Assembly (NCBI RefSeq): GCF_008329645.1
Contig: NZ_CP043474.1
Span: forward strand, 2,108,001-2,172,000
Reading direction: 5' to 3'
From: Mycolicibacterium grossiae
Lineage (GTDB): Bacteria; Actinomycetota; Actinomycetes; Mycobacteriales; Mycobacteriaceae
Length of the DNA stretch: 64,000 bases
In this document: one piece after another, positions 39,573-48,377 of the stretch
How the letters are laid out: the number at the start of each line of letters is the position of its first letter
Numbering within the stretch: position 1 is the first letter of the stretch
Notes under the pieces: generated by a model
Databases searched by the model: none
What the model saw: only the letters and a program-made list of their open reading frames with translations
What the model was told of the DNA's origin: nothing
Translations under genes and position numbers: made by a program

Positions 39573-40188
39573 GCAGCGCGTGGCGGCCGGTGCGCCGCTG
39601 ACGGCCGCGTGGCTGGCCGTCCTGTTCGTCACCACGCGCCGGCAGCGCGCGGCGGGTCGGCGCGGCGCGAACCGGTTGCAGCGCGAGCACTCGACGAACC
39701 TGCGCCGGCTGCGCAGCGAGCCCGTGCGGGTGCTCGTCACCAGTGCGCTGTGGCTCGACGGCCGCAGCTGGTGGCCGTACGTGCCGGTGTTCGCCGCGGT
39801 CGTCGGCCCCGCCGAGCGTCGGTTGGGCTGGGCGCGTTGGCTCGTCGTCGGCGCCGCGGCGCACGTGGTGGCCACCTACGTGGGGCAGGGTCACCTGTCG
39901 CGGCGCATCCGCCGCGGTCGTGCGCCGCGGCGGCTCGTCGACGCCCGCGACGTCGGGGTCAGCTACGTGGTGCTGGGGCTGGCCGGTGCCCTGACGGCCT
40001 ACGTCCGGCCGCCATGGCGGCGGCGGTGCCGGCTCGCCGTGACGGCCGCCCTGACCGGCAACGCCGCGGCGCGCCCGACCGCCACCGAGGTCGGCCACCT
40101 CACGGCATTCGTGGTCGGGCTCGCCGCCGGCGCGCTCGCCCCGCACCGCGACGCGTTGCCGTACCCGGGTCCGATGCCTCGGGCATGA
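39562..40188 (+). CDS. Rhomboid-like membrane protein
   Basis: A 208-residue polytopic protein beginning inside the kinase gene at GTG 39562. Hydrophobic segments near 12-25, 70-84, 92-106, 132-148 and 178-195 alternate with strongly basic loops. The NLRRLRSEPVRVLVTSALWL start and VGVSYVVLGLAGAL resemble actinobacterial rhomboid-like proteins. The GVSY could stand for the GxSx active serine, and GHLTAF could supply His, but an active protease cannot be asserted. Overlap with the kinase suggests linked function. Confidence 0.7.
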   Translation: MAAEQRVAAGAPLTAAWLAVLFVTTRRQRAAGRRGANRLQREHSTNLRRLRSEPVRVLVTSALWLDGRSWWPYVPVFAAVVGPAERRLGWARWLVVGAAAHVVATYVGQGHLSRRIRRGRAPRRLVDARDVGVSYVVLGLAGALTAYVRPPWRRRCRLAVTAALTGNAAARPTATEVGHLTAFVVGLAAGALAPHRDALPYPGPMPRA

Positions 40189-40246
40189 CCGCCCGGAATC
40201 GGGGTATGGCCCCTCCTCGACGGACGATGAGGGGAAGGACGCATGG

Positions 40247-41395
40247 GTGCGGATCTTGCGGTTGTGTTCGGTGTTCGACCCGGTCGGCGTCCCACTGCGG
40301 ACGCGCTTCGACCTCGTCGGAGGCATGCAGACCCACACCGGTGAACTGACCCGCGCACTCGACGCCCGCGGGGTGCGTCAGACGGTGCTGACGACGTGGC
40401 CGCCGGGGTCCCCGCGGGTCCTGCGGCTCGGCCGGGCCGCGGTCGTCGCCCGGCTGGGGCTTCCGGTGCCGGTGTGCCGCCAGTTCTACGCCGTGCCCGC
40501 GGCACGGCTGGTGTGGCAGCTCGCCCGCCGCCACGACCTCGTCCACGTCCACCTCGGCGAGGACCTCGCCATCGTGCCGCTGGGTCTGGCCGCGGCGCGT
40601 CGCGCCGGTATCCCGATGGTGCTGACGGTGCACAGCAGCCAGCGCCGCACGCTGCGGATCAGCGGCGTGCGCTCGGCGGCGCTCAAGGTCGTCGGCTCGG
40701 TCGTCGAGGACGCCGGCGAGCGGCGCGCCGACCGCATCCTGGTGCTGACCGACCGGCTGCGCGACCAACTCGCCGCCGACGGCATCGACCCCGAACGCAT
40801 CCGCGTCGTCCCGTCCGGTGTGAATCCCACGCTGTTCGACGACGCCTCGCCGATCGCGCCGCACGGCGGGCAGTGTCTGCTCTTCGTCGGGCGGCTGCAT
40901 CCGCAGAAGGGCGTCGACACACTGATCCGGGCGATGGCCGACCTGCCCACCGCCCAGCTCGCCATCGCCGGCGACGGCCCCGACCGCGCGCAGCTCGAGC
41001 GCCTGGCCGAGCGGCTCGGCGTGGCCGACCGCATCCGCTTCCTCGGTTTCGTCGCCCACGACGACGTCCCCGCCCTCATGCGTCGCGGCGACGTGTTCGT
41101 GATGCCCTCGCGCTACGAGGAACTCGGCACCGCGATCATCGAGGCGATGGCGTGTGGCCTGCCCGTCGTCGCCTCCCGCGTCGGGGGCATCCCGAACCTC
41201 GTCGCCGACGGCGACACCGGGCTGCTGACGCCACCGGGCGACGCGCCGGCGCTGGCCGCGGCGCTGCGGCGCGTCCTGACCGAGCCCGGGCTGGCCGGGA
41301 AGCTGGGTGCCGAAGCCCGGGCACGCACGGCGGCCTACCAGTGGCCGGCCCTGGCCGACAGGGTGCTCGAGGCCTACCGCGAGGTGGTGGCGTGA
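40247..41395 (+). CDS. Glycosyltransferase family 4
   Basis: A 382-residue GT-B enzyme. The acceptor half has FDLVGGMQTHTGELTRAL near residues 22-39 and HDLVHVHLGEDLAIVPL. The donor half has LLFVGRLHPQKGVDTLIRAM and the EX7E motif in SRYEELGTAIIEAMACGLPVV. GGGAAGGA precedes the GTG start at 40247. It overlaps the next glycosyltransferase (GTGA) and opens the glycan locus. Donor and acceptor are unknown. Confidence 0.9.
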   Translation: MRILRLCSVFDPVGVPLRTRFDLVGGMQTHTGELTRALDARGVRQTVLTTWPPGSPRVLRLGRAAVVARLGLPVPVCRQFYAVPAARLVWQLARRHDLVHVHLGEDLAIVPLGLAAARRAGIPMVLTVHSSQRRTLRISGVRSAALKVVGSVVEDAGERRADRILVLTDRLRDQLAADGIDPERIRVVPSGVNPTLFDDASPIAPHGGQCLLFVGRLHPQKGVDTLIRAMADLPTAQLAIAGDGPDRAQLERLAERLGVADRIRFLGFVAHDDVPALMRRGDVFVMPSRYEELGTAIIEAMACGLPVVASRVGGIPNLVADGDTGLLTPPGDAPALAAALRRVLTEPGLAGKLGAEARARTAAYQWPALADRVLEAYREVVA

Positions 41396-42459
41396 CGGCG
41401 CAGGCGGACCTGCACGTCGCGGTCGTCGTGGACAGCGACGCCTTCGGCGGCGCCGAGGTCTACGCGCGGCGGCTGCTGCGGCACCTGCCGGCGTGGTGCC
41501 GCCGTTCGCTGGTGGTGAGCGAACCGGTGGCACGCCACTTCGGCGAGCCGGGTCTCGTCGACCACCTCGTCGTCGTCGACCTGCACCGGCACCGTGACCG
41601 GGCGCCGGCGGTGGCCGAGGCGTTGGCGGCCCTGGATCCCGACGTCGTGCACGTCCACCTCGTCGATCCGGCGAGCAACCTCGCGGTCCTCACCGCCGCG
41701 GTGGGCGTCGCGCCCACCGTCACCACCCTGCACCTGCAGGGGACGCCACCCGAGAGTGCCTTCCCCGCCGTCGATTACGCGATCGCACCGTCGGCCACCA
41801 TCGCCGAGCAGCTGCGGGATCTCGGCGTCCCCGAGGAGTGGGTGGTGCGGGTGCGGCACGGCATCGAAATCCCCGACGCACCGGTCGAGGTGGTCGACCG
41901 GACGCCCGTCACGATCGGGACGGTGGCGCGGCTGACCGAGCAGAAGGGACTGGACCTGCTGATCGACGCCGTGCGGGAGCTGCACGACGAGGACCGCGCG
42001 CTGCGCCTCGTCATCGGCGGCGACGGCCGTGACCGGAAGACGTTGCAGGAGAAAGCCACCGGGCTGCCGGTGACGTTCCTCGGTCACTGCGACGACGTAC
42101 CCGGCCTGCTGCGCACGCTCGACGTGTTCTGCCTGCCGTCCCGGCGGGAGGCGCTGTCGCTGGCGCTGCTGGAGGCCGTCGCGCACGGCCTGCCCTGCGT
42201 CTCGGCCGACGTGGGCGACACCCGCGAGGCGCTCGACGGCGCCGTGCTGATCGTGCCGGTCGACGACCGGCCGGCGCTGGTGGTGGCGCTGCGCCGACTG
42301 CTCGACGACGTCGAGCTGCGGCGCACGCTGGGGGCGACGGCGCGGCTGAGAGCCGAGGCCGACCTCGACGTCACGCTGATGGCGGAGCGCACCGCCGAGG
42401 TGCTGCGCCGGGCGGCGTTCAGCCGAGCAGCTCGTCGACTTGGCTCAGTACATGCGTGA
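41392..42459 (+). CDS. Glycosyltransferase family 4, second
   Basis: A 355-residue GT-B protein starting at GTG 41392, overlapping the previous stop. DSDAFGGAEVYARRLLRHLP is the N-terminal Gly-rich region. IGTVARLTEQKGLDLLIDAV and SRREALSLALLEAVAHGLPCV form the donor site, with an EX7E spacing of glutamates. The two coupled GT4 genes probably add successive sugars. The 3' end overlaps the convergent GT9 gene by 41 bases. Confidence 0.88.
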   Translation: MTAQADLHVAVVVDSDAFGGAEVYARRLLRHLPAWCRRSLVVSEPVARHFGEPGLVDHLVVVDLHRHRDRAPAVAEALAALDPDVVHVHLVDPASNLAVLTAAVGVAPTVTTLHLQGTPPESAFPAVDYAIAPSATIAEQLRDLGVPEEWVVRVRHGIEIPDAPVEVVDRTPVTIGTVARLTEQKGLDLLIDAVRELHDEDRALRLVIGGDGRDRKTLQEKATGLPVTFLGHCDDVPGLLRTLDVFCLPSRREALSLALLEAVAHGLPCVSADVGDTREALDGAVLIVPVDDRPALVVALRRLLDDVELRRTLGATARLRAEADLDVTLMAERTAEVLRRAAFSRAARRLGSVHA

Positions 42460-43468
42460 CGGATACGCCGCTGGCGCAGCGGAAGTCGATCGGACACGTG
42501 AGCAGTCCGCACGGATTGCAGCCGACGTCGACCAGCGCCGCACGATGCGTGGGCAGCGGGTGGGCCCAGCGGACGGGGTCGCCGGACAGGAACACCGTGA
42601 CCGCCCGCGTCCCGGTCGCCGCGGCGAGGTGCGCGGCGCCGGTGTCGTTGCCCACCAGGACGGCGGCGTCCCGCAGCAGGGCGGCATACCCGCCGACGTC
42701 GGTGCGCCCGGTCGCGTCGACGGCGTCGGCGCGCATGGCGGCGCGCACCGCACCGGTCAGCTCGCGTTCGCCGGCCTGCCCCGCCACGACGACGCGCAGC
42801 CCGCGCTGCGCCAGTCCGTCGCCGACGGCGGCGTAGCGCTCGGTGGGCCAGCACCGCGTCGGTGCGCTCGCACCGGGATGCAGCACCGCGTATTCGCCTG
42901 CCCGCAGCCCGGTTTCGCGCAGCAGGGCGTCGTGCCGGTCGTCGTCGGCGGCCTCGAAGGGAAAGCTCATCGCGTGGCCGTCGGTGGGGACGCCGAGGTG
43001 CGCCAGCAATGCCAGATGCCGTTGGGTCTCGTGCACCGTGCGCGGATAGTCCAGGTACATCGACGCGTCACCGGCCGGCCGTGCGCCGGCGGCGACGAAG
43101 CCGCCGCCGTGGCGGGCGCCGAGGAGATCGGTCACCTCGTTGGCCGCGGGCCGGTCACCGTAGCACTGCAGCGCCACGTCGAATTCACGCTCGAGCGCCG
43201 TCGCGAGGAACGGCGCCCAAGCCTCGGGCTGCGGTGCGCGTTCGGGGATGCCGGGGAAGCCGGGGAACGGCAGCAGGTCGTCGACGCAGTCGCGCATCCG
43301 GTGCAGCAGCGGCGCCATCTCCGGCCAGGTGATCACGGTGACGTGCAGGTCCGGCCGGGCCGCGCGCAGCGCCTGCCAGGCGGGCAGCGAGCACAGCAGA
43401 TCACCGAGACCCACGCGCAGCCGGACCAGTGCAACGCGGCGGACGTCGGGATCGGTCAGAACGGGCAC
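42419..43468 (-). CDS. Glycosyltransferase family 9 (heptosyltransferase-like)
   Basis: A 349-residue protein with LVRLRVGLGDLLCSLPAWQAL at the N-terminus and the GT9 donor-site pattern AVLHPGASAPTRCWP and VGNDTGAAHLAAATGTR. GT9 enzymes usually transfer ADP-heptose in LPS, but in actinobacteria they occur in surface-glycan and natural-product loci. The C-terminus has extra Cys (VGCNPCGLLTCPIDF). The start is uncertain: GTG at 43468 or 43486, or ATG at 43501, which would overlap the divergent gene. The shortest is given. Confidence 0.85.
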   Translation of the reverse strand: MPVLTDPDVRRVALVRLRVGLGDLLCSLPAWQALRAARPDLHVTVITWPEMAPLLHRMRDCVDDLLPFPGFPGIPERAPQPEAWAPFLATALEREFDVALQCYGDRPAANEVTDLLGARHGGGFVAAGARPAGDASMYLDYPRTVHETQRHLALLAHLGVPTDGHAMSFPFEAADDDRHDALLRETGLRAGEYAVLHPGASAPTRCWPTERYAAVGDGLAQRGLRVVVAGQAGERELTGAVRAAMRADAVDATGRTDVGGYAALLRDAAVLVGNDTGAAHLAAATGTRAVTVFLSGDPVRWAHPLPTHRAALVDVGCNPCGLLTCPIDFRCASGVSVTHVLSQVDELLG

Positions 43469-43478
43469 GGCTGCTGAG

Positions 43479-45299
43479 ATGCCCACTGTGAGCGTAATCA
43501 TGCCGACCTACCGGCAGAGTCACTTCCTGCCCCGCGCGGTCCACAGCCTGCTGGCCCAGTCACTGACCGACTGGGAACTGCTCGTCGTCGACGACGGCTC
43601 ACCCGACGACGTCGCCAGGGCGCTGCAACCGTTTTCGTCCGACACCCGCGTGCGGCTGCTGCGGCTGCCGGAGAACATGGGCCTGGGTGCCGCGCTCAAC
43701 ACCGGCCTGAACAGCGCGCGTTCCGGTCGCATCGCCTACCTGCCGAGCGACGACGTCTATCACGTCGATCACCTCGCCACGCTGTCCGCGGCACTGGACG
43801 ACGGTGCCGCATGGGCACATTCGGGGGTGATCCACCACGGTGACGAGGTGGCGCTCAACGCCCCTCCGGAGGGGCTGCAGCTGGTGCAGGTGATGCACGG
43901 TGCCCGGCCGCTGCGCTGGGTCACCCGTGATGAGGGCGAGAGCGACGACCTCGACCTGCTGTTCTTCGCCGCCCTGCGCGGCACCGGTCCCGGCCGGGCG
44001 ACGGGCCGGGTGACGTGCACGTGGACCGATCACCCGGACCAGCGGCACAAGGCGCTCAGCGAACGGCACGACGGCGGCGTCAACGTCTTTCGGCGCCGCT
44101 ACCGCATCCGGCAGCCGCTGCGGATCCGCACCCGCGACGGCAACGCGGTCGACGAGCGGGCGTTGTACCGGAGGTTCCGCGAGACGCGGATGGGCCCGGC
44201 GCGCGACCCGCTCACGGTGCTGCTGGTCGGTGAACTCGCCTACAACCCGGAGCGGGTGCTGGCGCTGGCCGAGCGCGGGGCCCGGCTGTTCGGGCTGTGG
44301 ACCGGCGACGGGCTCGGTTACAACACCGTGGGCCCGTTGCCGTTCGGGCACGTCACCGACATCGACGACGGTGACTGGCGCACCGCGGTGCGGGCGCTGT
44401 CACCCGATGTCATCTACGCCCAACTCGACTGGCGCGCCGTGCCGTTCGCCGCCGAGGTGCTGCATGCCACCGCGGGCATCCCGTTCGTGTGGCACTTCAA
44501 GGAGGCCCCGCAGCGCAGCATCGCGCGCGGCGAATGGTCGCAACTGGCCGCGCTGTGCCGCCACTCCGACGCCGTGATCCTCGGTTCCGAGGAGGAGCGG
44601 CAGTGGTTCCGGCTGGCGCTGCCCGACCTCGCCGACGCCGGACTGGTCGTCGACGCGAGCCTGCCGAAGGCGGACTGGCAGGACGCCCCGGCCGCCCGGC
44701 GGCTCTCGGCATCCGACGGCGCGGTGCACACCGCCGTCCTGGGGCGCCCACTCGGGCTTGACCCGAAGTTCGTCGGCGCGCTCGCCGCGGGCGGCGTGCA
44801 CCTGCACTGTCACGGGCTGCGCGACGGGCCCGCGGCGCCGTGGCGGTCCTGGCTCGACGAGGTGCGGGCGGTGGCGCCGGAGCACCTGCACCTGCACGGA
44901 CCGGTCGACGCGACGCAGTGGGTGTCGGTGCTGTCGCGCTACGACGCCGCGTGGATGCACCGGTTCCGCAGCCACAACGGCGGTGACCTCACCCGGGCGA
45001 CGTGGGACGACCTCAACGTGCCGGCGCGGCTCGGCACCTTCCTCGCGGCCGGCCTGCCGGTGCTGCAGCAGCGCAGCCCGGGCAGCCGGGTCGCGATGGA
45101 ACGGCTGGTTCGGGAGAAGGGCATCGGCTGGTGCTACGAGGAGGCCGACGACGTCGTGGCCGCGCTGCACGACACGGCACACGCCGAGCAGCTGCGCGCC
45201 GACCTGTGGCACCGGCGGCGCGAGTTCACCTTCGACCACCACGCCGACGATCTAATGGCGCTGTTCCGGCGGCTCGCCGGCCGGCCGACGAGGAGGTAG
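43479..45299 (+). CDS. Two-domain glycosyltransferase (GT2 plus GT-B-like half)
   Basis: A 606-residue protein. Residues 1-230 are a GT-A family 2 domain: VSVIMPTYRQSHFLPRAVHS, VDDGSPDD and a LPSDDVYH metal-binding DxD-like site. Residues 245-606 form a GT-B-like region (VLLVGELAYNPERVLALAER, FVWHFKEAPQRSIARGEW, DLNVPARLGTFLAAGLPVLQ). The two folds in one chain could add two sugars in sequence or synthesise a repeat. ATG 43479 is preferred over GTG 43488. It is divergent from the GT9 gene with almost no space, and followed after two bases by the amidotransferase. Confidence 0.82.
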   Translation: MPTVSVIMPTYRQSHFLPRAVHSLLAQSLTDWELLVVDDGSPDDVARALQPFSSDTRVRLLRLPENMGLGAALNTGLNSARSGRIAYLPSDDVYHVDHLATLSAALDDGAAWAHSGVIHHGDEVALNAPPEGLQLVQVMHGARPLRWVTRDEGESDDLDLLFFAALRGTGPGRATGRVTCTWTDHPDQRHKALSERHDGGVNVFRRRYRIRQPLRIRTRDGNAVDERALYRRFRETRMGPARDPLTVLLVGELAYNPERVLALAERGARLFGLWTGDGLGYNTVGPLPFGHVTDIDDGDWRTAVRALSPDVIYAQLDWRAVPFAAEVLHATAGIPFVWHFKEAPQRSIARGEWSQLAALCRHSDAVILGSEEERQWFRLALPDLADAGLVVDASLPKADWQDAPAARRLSASDGAVHTAVLGRPLGLDPKFVGALAAGGVHLHCHGLRDGPAAPWRSWLDEVRAVAPEHLHLHGPVDATQWVSVLSRYDAAWMHRFRSHNGGDLTRATWDDLNVPARLGTFLAAGLPVLQQRSPGSRVAMERLVREKGIGWCYEEADDVVAALHDTAHAEQLRADLWHRRREFTFDHHADDLMALFRRLAGRPTRR

Positions 45300-45301
45300 C
45301 C

Positions 45302-47047
45302 GTGTGCGGGATCGCCGGGGCGGCGGGGCCGGGGGCGACGACGGCGCTCGTCGAGGACATGTGCGCGGCGCTGCGGCACCGCGGTCCCGACGATCTGCGG
45401 GCCGTCGCGGTCGGCGATCCGCCCGTCAGCCTCGGCATCGCGCGGCTCGCGATCATCGACGTGGCCGGTGGTCGGCAGCCGATCGCCGCCGGCGACGTGA
45501 CCGTCGTCGGCAACGGCGAGATCTTCAACCACGTCGAGCTGCGCGCCGAACTCGAGCAGCGCGGGCACCGTTTCCGCACCGGCAGCGACGTGGAGGTGGT
45601 GGCCCACCTCTTCGAGGAGTCGGGGCTCGCGTGCCTTGGCCGCCTCAACGGGATGTTCGCCCTCGCGATCCACGACGGCCGCACCGGCGAGGTGCACCTG
45701 GTCCGCGACCGGGTCGGGGTCAAGCCGTTGTTCTGGAGCAACGCCGGTGGGCGCCTGCGTTTCGCGTCGGAACTGCCTGCGCTGCTGCGGGATCCGGCCC
45801 TGCCGCGCACCGTGGACCTCGAGGGCCTCGCCTCGATGCTCGTCCTCACCCACCTTCCGGCCCCGCGCACGCCGCTGCGCGACGTCGCGAAGGTCGAGCC
45901 GGGCTGCGTCGTCACGTGGCGGGCGGGCGAGGTCGGCCACCGGCGGTGGTGGCACTGGCCCACCCCGTCGGGCGCCGCGCCGAAGGACGTCCGCGATCAG
46001 GTCCGCGACCTGGTGGTCGACGCCGTGCGGCTGCAGCTGCGCAGCGACGTCCCGGTGGGGGTGCTGCTCAGCGGCGGCATCGACTCGACGGCGGTGCTCT
46101 GGGCGGTCCGCGAACTCGGCAGCAGCGCGCCGGGGTACTGCGTCGACTTCGACGAACCCGACGGCGACACTGCCTACGCGCGCCTCGCCGCCGACGACCT
46201 CGGCGCACCGCTCATCACCCGCACCATCGACGGCGTCGACGCGCTGCGGGCACTGCCCGACCTGGCGGCACGGCTGTCCGAACCGCTCGGCGACCCCGCC
46301 GTGCTGCCCAGCCTCGCGATCTGCGAGACCGCCGCGCAGGACGTGACGGTCCTGCTGAGCGGCACCGGCGCCGATGAGATCTGGGGTGGCTACGGCCGCT
46401 ACACGCTGCCCGGTGCCGACCCGGTGCAGCGCTACGTCGACGACCTCTCGGTACTTCCGGAGGCCGAAGTCCGCACCGCGCTCGGACTCTCCGGGCGTGA
46501 ACCGGTCACGCAGCGGCTGCGCGACGGACTCGCCGCCGTGGGCACCCGGGACACCGGGGCGGCGCGGATGTACCTCGACGGCACGTTGAGCCTGCCGGCG
46601 GCGCTGCTGCCGCTGCTCGACACGTCGTCGATGGTGCACTCGCTGGAGGCACGCGTGCCGCTGCTCGACCACCGGCTCGTCGAACTGGCGGCAGCCCTGC
46701 CCGGCGACGCCCGGATGCCGGGCGGCGCCCTGAAGGACCTGTTCCGCTCGGCGCTGCGCGGATGCGTGCCGGACGCCGTGCTGGACCGGCCCAAGCGCGG
46801 CTTCGCCCCGCCGCTGAGCCGCTGGGACGCCGCCCGGTTGGGTACGGTCCTGCGCCGGCTGCAGGCCACGCCGGGCGGGATCGCCGACGTGCTCGACCCG
46901 GTGGTCGCCCGCCGGTGGCTGCGCGCCGACGCCGCCGATCCGGCACTGGTGGCGCTGCGGACGTGGGTGCTGCTGGTCGCCGACCTGTGGTGGCGCGCGC
47001 TGATCACGCGGCAGCCCCTGACCGGGGACCTCGCCACCGTCGCCTAG
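45302..47047 (+). CDS. Asparagine-synthetase-like glutamine amidotransferase
   Basis: A 581-residue AsnB-family protein. The N-terminal glutaminase half keeps the nucleophilic Cys2 (VCGIAGAAG), LRHRGPDD, NGEIFNHVELRAEL and RDRVGVKPLFW. The synthetase half has the ATP pyrophosphatase loop LLSGGIDS near residue 259, GTGADEIWGGYGRY and RPKRGFAPPLSRW. All expected catalytic segments are present. Inside a glycosyltransferase locus such enzymes usually amidate a sugar acid or peptide side group; plain asparagine synthesis remains possible. It starts at GTG two bases after the preceding stop. Confidence 0.88.
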   Translation: MCGIAGAAGPGATTALVEDMCAALRHRGPDDLRAVAVGDPPVSLGIARLAIIDVAGGRQPIAAGDVTVVGNGEIFNHVELRAELEQRGHRFRTGSDVEVVAHLFEESGLACLGRLNGMFALAIHDGRTGEVHLVRDRVGVKPLFWSNAGGRLRFASELPALLRDPALPRTVDLEGLASMLVLTHLPAPRTPLRDVAKVEPGCVVTWRAGEVGHRRWWHWPTPSGAAPKDVRDQVRDLVVDAVRLQLRSDVPVGVLLSGGIDSTAVLWAVRELGSSAPGYCVDFDEPDGDTAYARLAADDLGAPLITRTIDGVDALRALPDLAARLSEPLGDPAVLPSLAICETAAQDVTVLLSGTGADEIWGGYGRYTLPGADPVQRYVDDLSVLPEAEVRTALGLSGREPVTQRLRDGLAAVGTRDTGAARMYLDGTLSLPAALLPLLDTSSMVHSLEARVPLLDHRLVELAAALPGDARMPGGALKDLFRSALRGCVPDAVLDRPKRGFAPPLSRWDAARLGTVLRRLQATPGGIADVLDPVVARRWLRADAADPALVALRTWVLLVADLWWRALITRQPLTGDLATVA

Positions 47048-47108
47048 ATCGGGGTACTGTTTGCTCATTCCGCGCCTGGGTAGTCGGTTCGGAACCGAGG
47101 GGGGTTCC

Positions 47109-48371
47109 GTGAGCAGTCCGGATCGACGTGCGACGGGGGCGACGGCACACGAGCAACTCGATGCTGCCGCGAGCGGTCGCGGTGTCATCTCCGCGTTCCA
47201 GCCGATCGTGTCCCTGCCCGGCGGCGAGGTCGTCGGGTACGAGGCGCTGGCCCGCTGGCCCTCCCTCGACGACCCGCAGCCCGAGGCGGTCTTCACCCAC
47301 GCGGCCGCCAACGGGGGCGTCGACCACCTCGATCAGTCCTGCATCGCCGCCGCACTGGACGGAGCCCTCGGTGAGCATTCGACCGCCGGCATGCTGCTGC
47401 TGATCAACTCCGAACCCAACAGCCCCTACGTCGGCCCTTCGCACCACACGGCACTCGCCGTGGCGCGGGAACGCTTCGAGGTCGCCTTCGAACTCACCGA
47501 ACGCAGTGTGCTCGCGCACCCGCGGTCGTTGCTGCGCAAGGTCGCCAGCATCCGCGACGACGGTTTCGCAATCGCACTCGACGACGTCGGTGCCTACACC
47601 GATTCACTGGCGCTGCTCGACGTCGTGCAGCCCGACATCGTCAAACTCGACCTCTCCCTGGTGCAGTCGGGCCCGACCCGCGAGCAGGCGCGGACCCTGT
47701 CGGCGGTGCTGGCCCACCACGAACGCACCGGCGCCACCATCCTGGCCGAGGGCATCGAAACCGACGAGCACCTCGAGCAGGCGCTGGCCCTCGGGGCCAC
47801 GCTGGGACAGGGCTGGCGGTTCGGCCGCGCGCGATCGATCGCCGACGGCAGCCGCCCGGTGCGGTGGACGATGCCGAACCGCCGTACCTCAGTTCCGGCC
47901 GAGCCTCGGTCGCCGTTCGAGGTGGCGGCTCGGACGTGCGTACCGCGCACGGTGCGCAAGAGCACGCTACTGGCCTTCTCCGAGCACATCGAGTCGCAGG
48001 CGCAGCATTCGGTCGATCCGCCGATGGTCATGACCGCCCTGCAACGCGTCGAGTACTTCACGCCGGGCACGCGGACGCGGTACCACGGTCTCGCGCAACG
48101 CTGTCCGCTCGTCGCGGTGTTCGGTGCCGACCTCCCCGAGGACCTCGGCGGCCGGGTGCGCGGAGTGCCGTTGGATGGGTCGGACCCGGTCTGTCGCGAG
48201 TGGACCGTGCTCGTCCTCGGACCGCACACCGCCGCTGCGCTCATCGCCCGGGAACGCGGCACGGACGACGCCGAGGTCGACGACGCCGACCGCCGGTTCG
48301 ACGTCGTGATGACCTACGACCGGTCCGTCGTCACCCGCTGCGCCCGCAGTCTGCTCGACCGGATGCGCTGA
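47109..48371 (+). CDS. EAL-domain protein with C-terminal DICT-like sensor domain
   Basis: A 420-residue protein. Residues 25-255 form an EAL domain of the cyclic di-GMP phosphodiesterase family: ISAFQPIVSLPGGEVVGYEALARW, FELTERS, IALDDVGAY, VKLDLSL, LAEGIET and GQGWRFGRA. The metal-site Glu, Asp-Asp and Lys are kept. The usual Asn-rich strand reads LLINSEPNSPYV, so activity is likely but not certain. Residues 275-420 resemble the DICT sensory domain. I start at GTG 47109, which follows GAGGGGGG. It lies downstream of the glycan locus and may link it to cyclic di-GMP. Confidence 0.85.
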   Translation: MSSPDRRATGATAHEQLDAAASGRGVISAFQPIVSLPGGEVVGYEALARWPSLDDPQPEAVFTHAAANGGVDHLDQSCIAAALDGALGEHSTAGMLLLINSEPNSPYVGPSHHTALAVARERFEVAFELTERSVLAHPRSLLRKVASIRDDGFAIALDDVGAYTDSLALLDVVQPDIVKLDLSLVQSGPTREQARTLSAVLAHHERTGATILAEGIETDEHLEQALALGATLGQGWRFGRARSIADGSRPVRWTMPNRRTSVPAEPRSPFEVAARTCVPRTVRKSTLLAFSEHIESQAQHSVDPPMVMTALQRVEYFTPGTRTRYHGLAQRCPLVAVFGADLPEDLGGRVRGVPLDGSDPVCREWTVLVLGPHTAAALIARERGTDDAEVDDADRRFDVVMTYDRSVVTRCARSLLDRMR

Positions 48372-48377
48372 GAGTCC

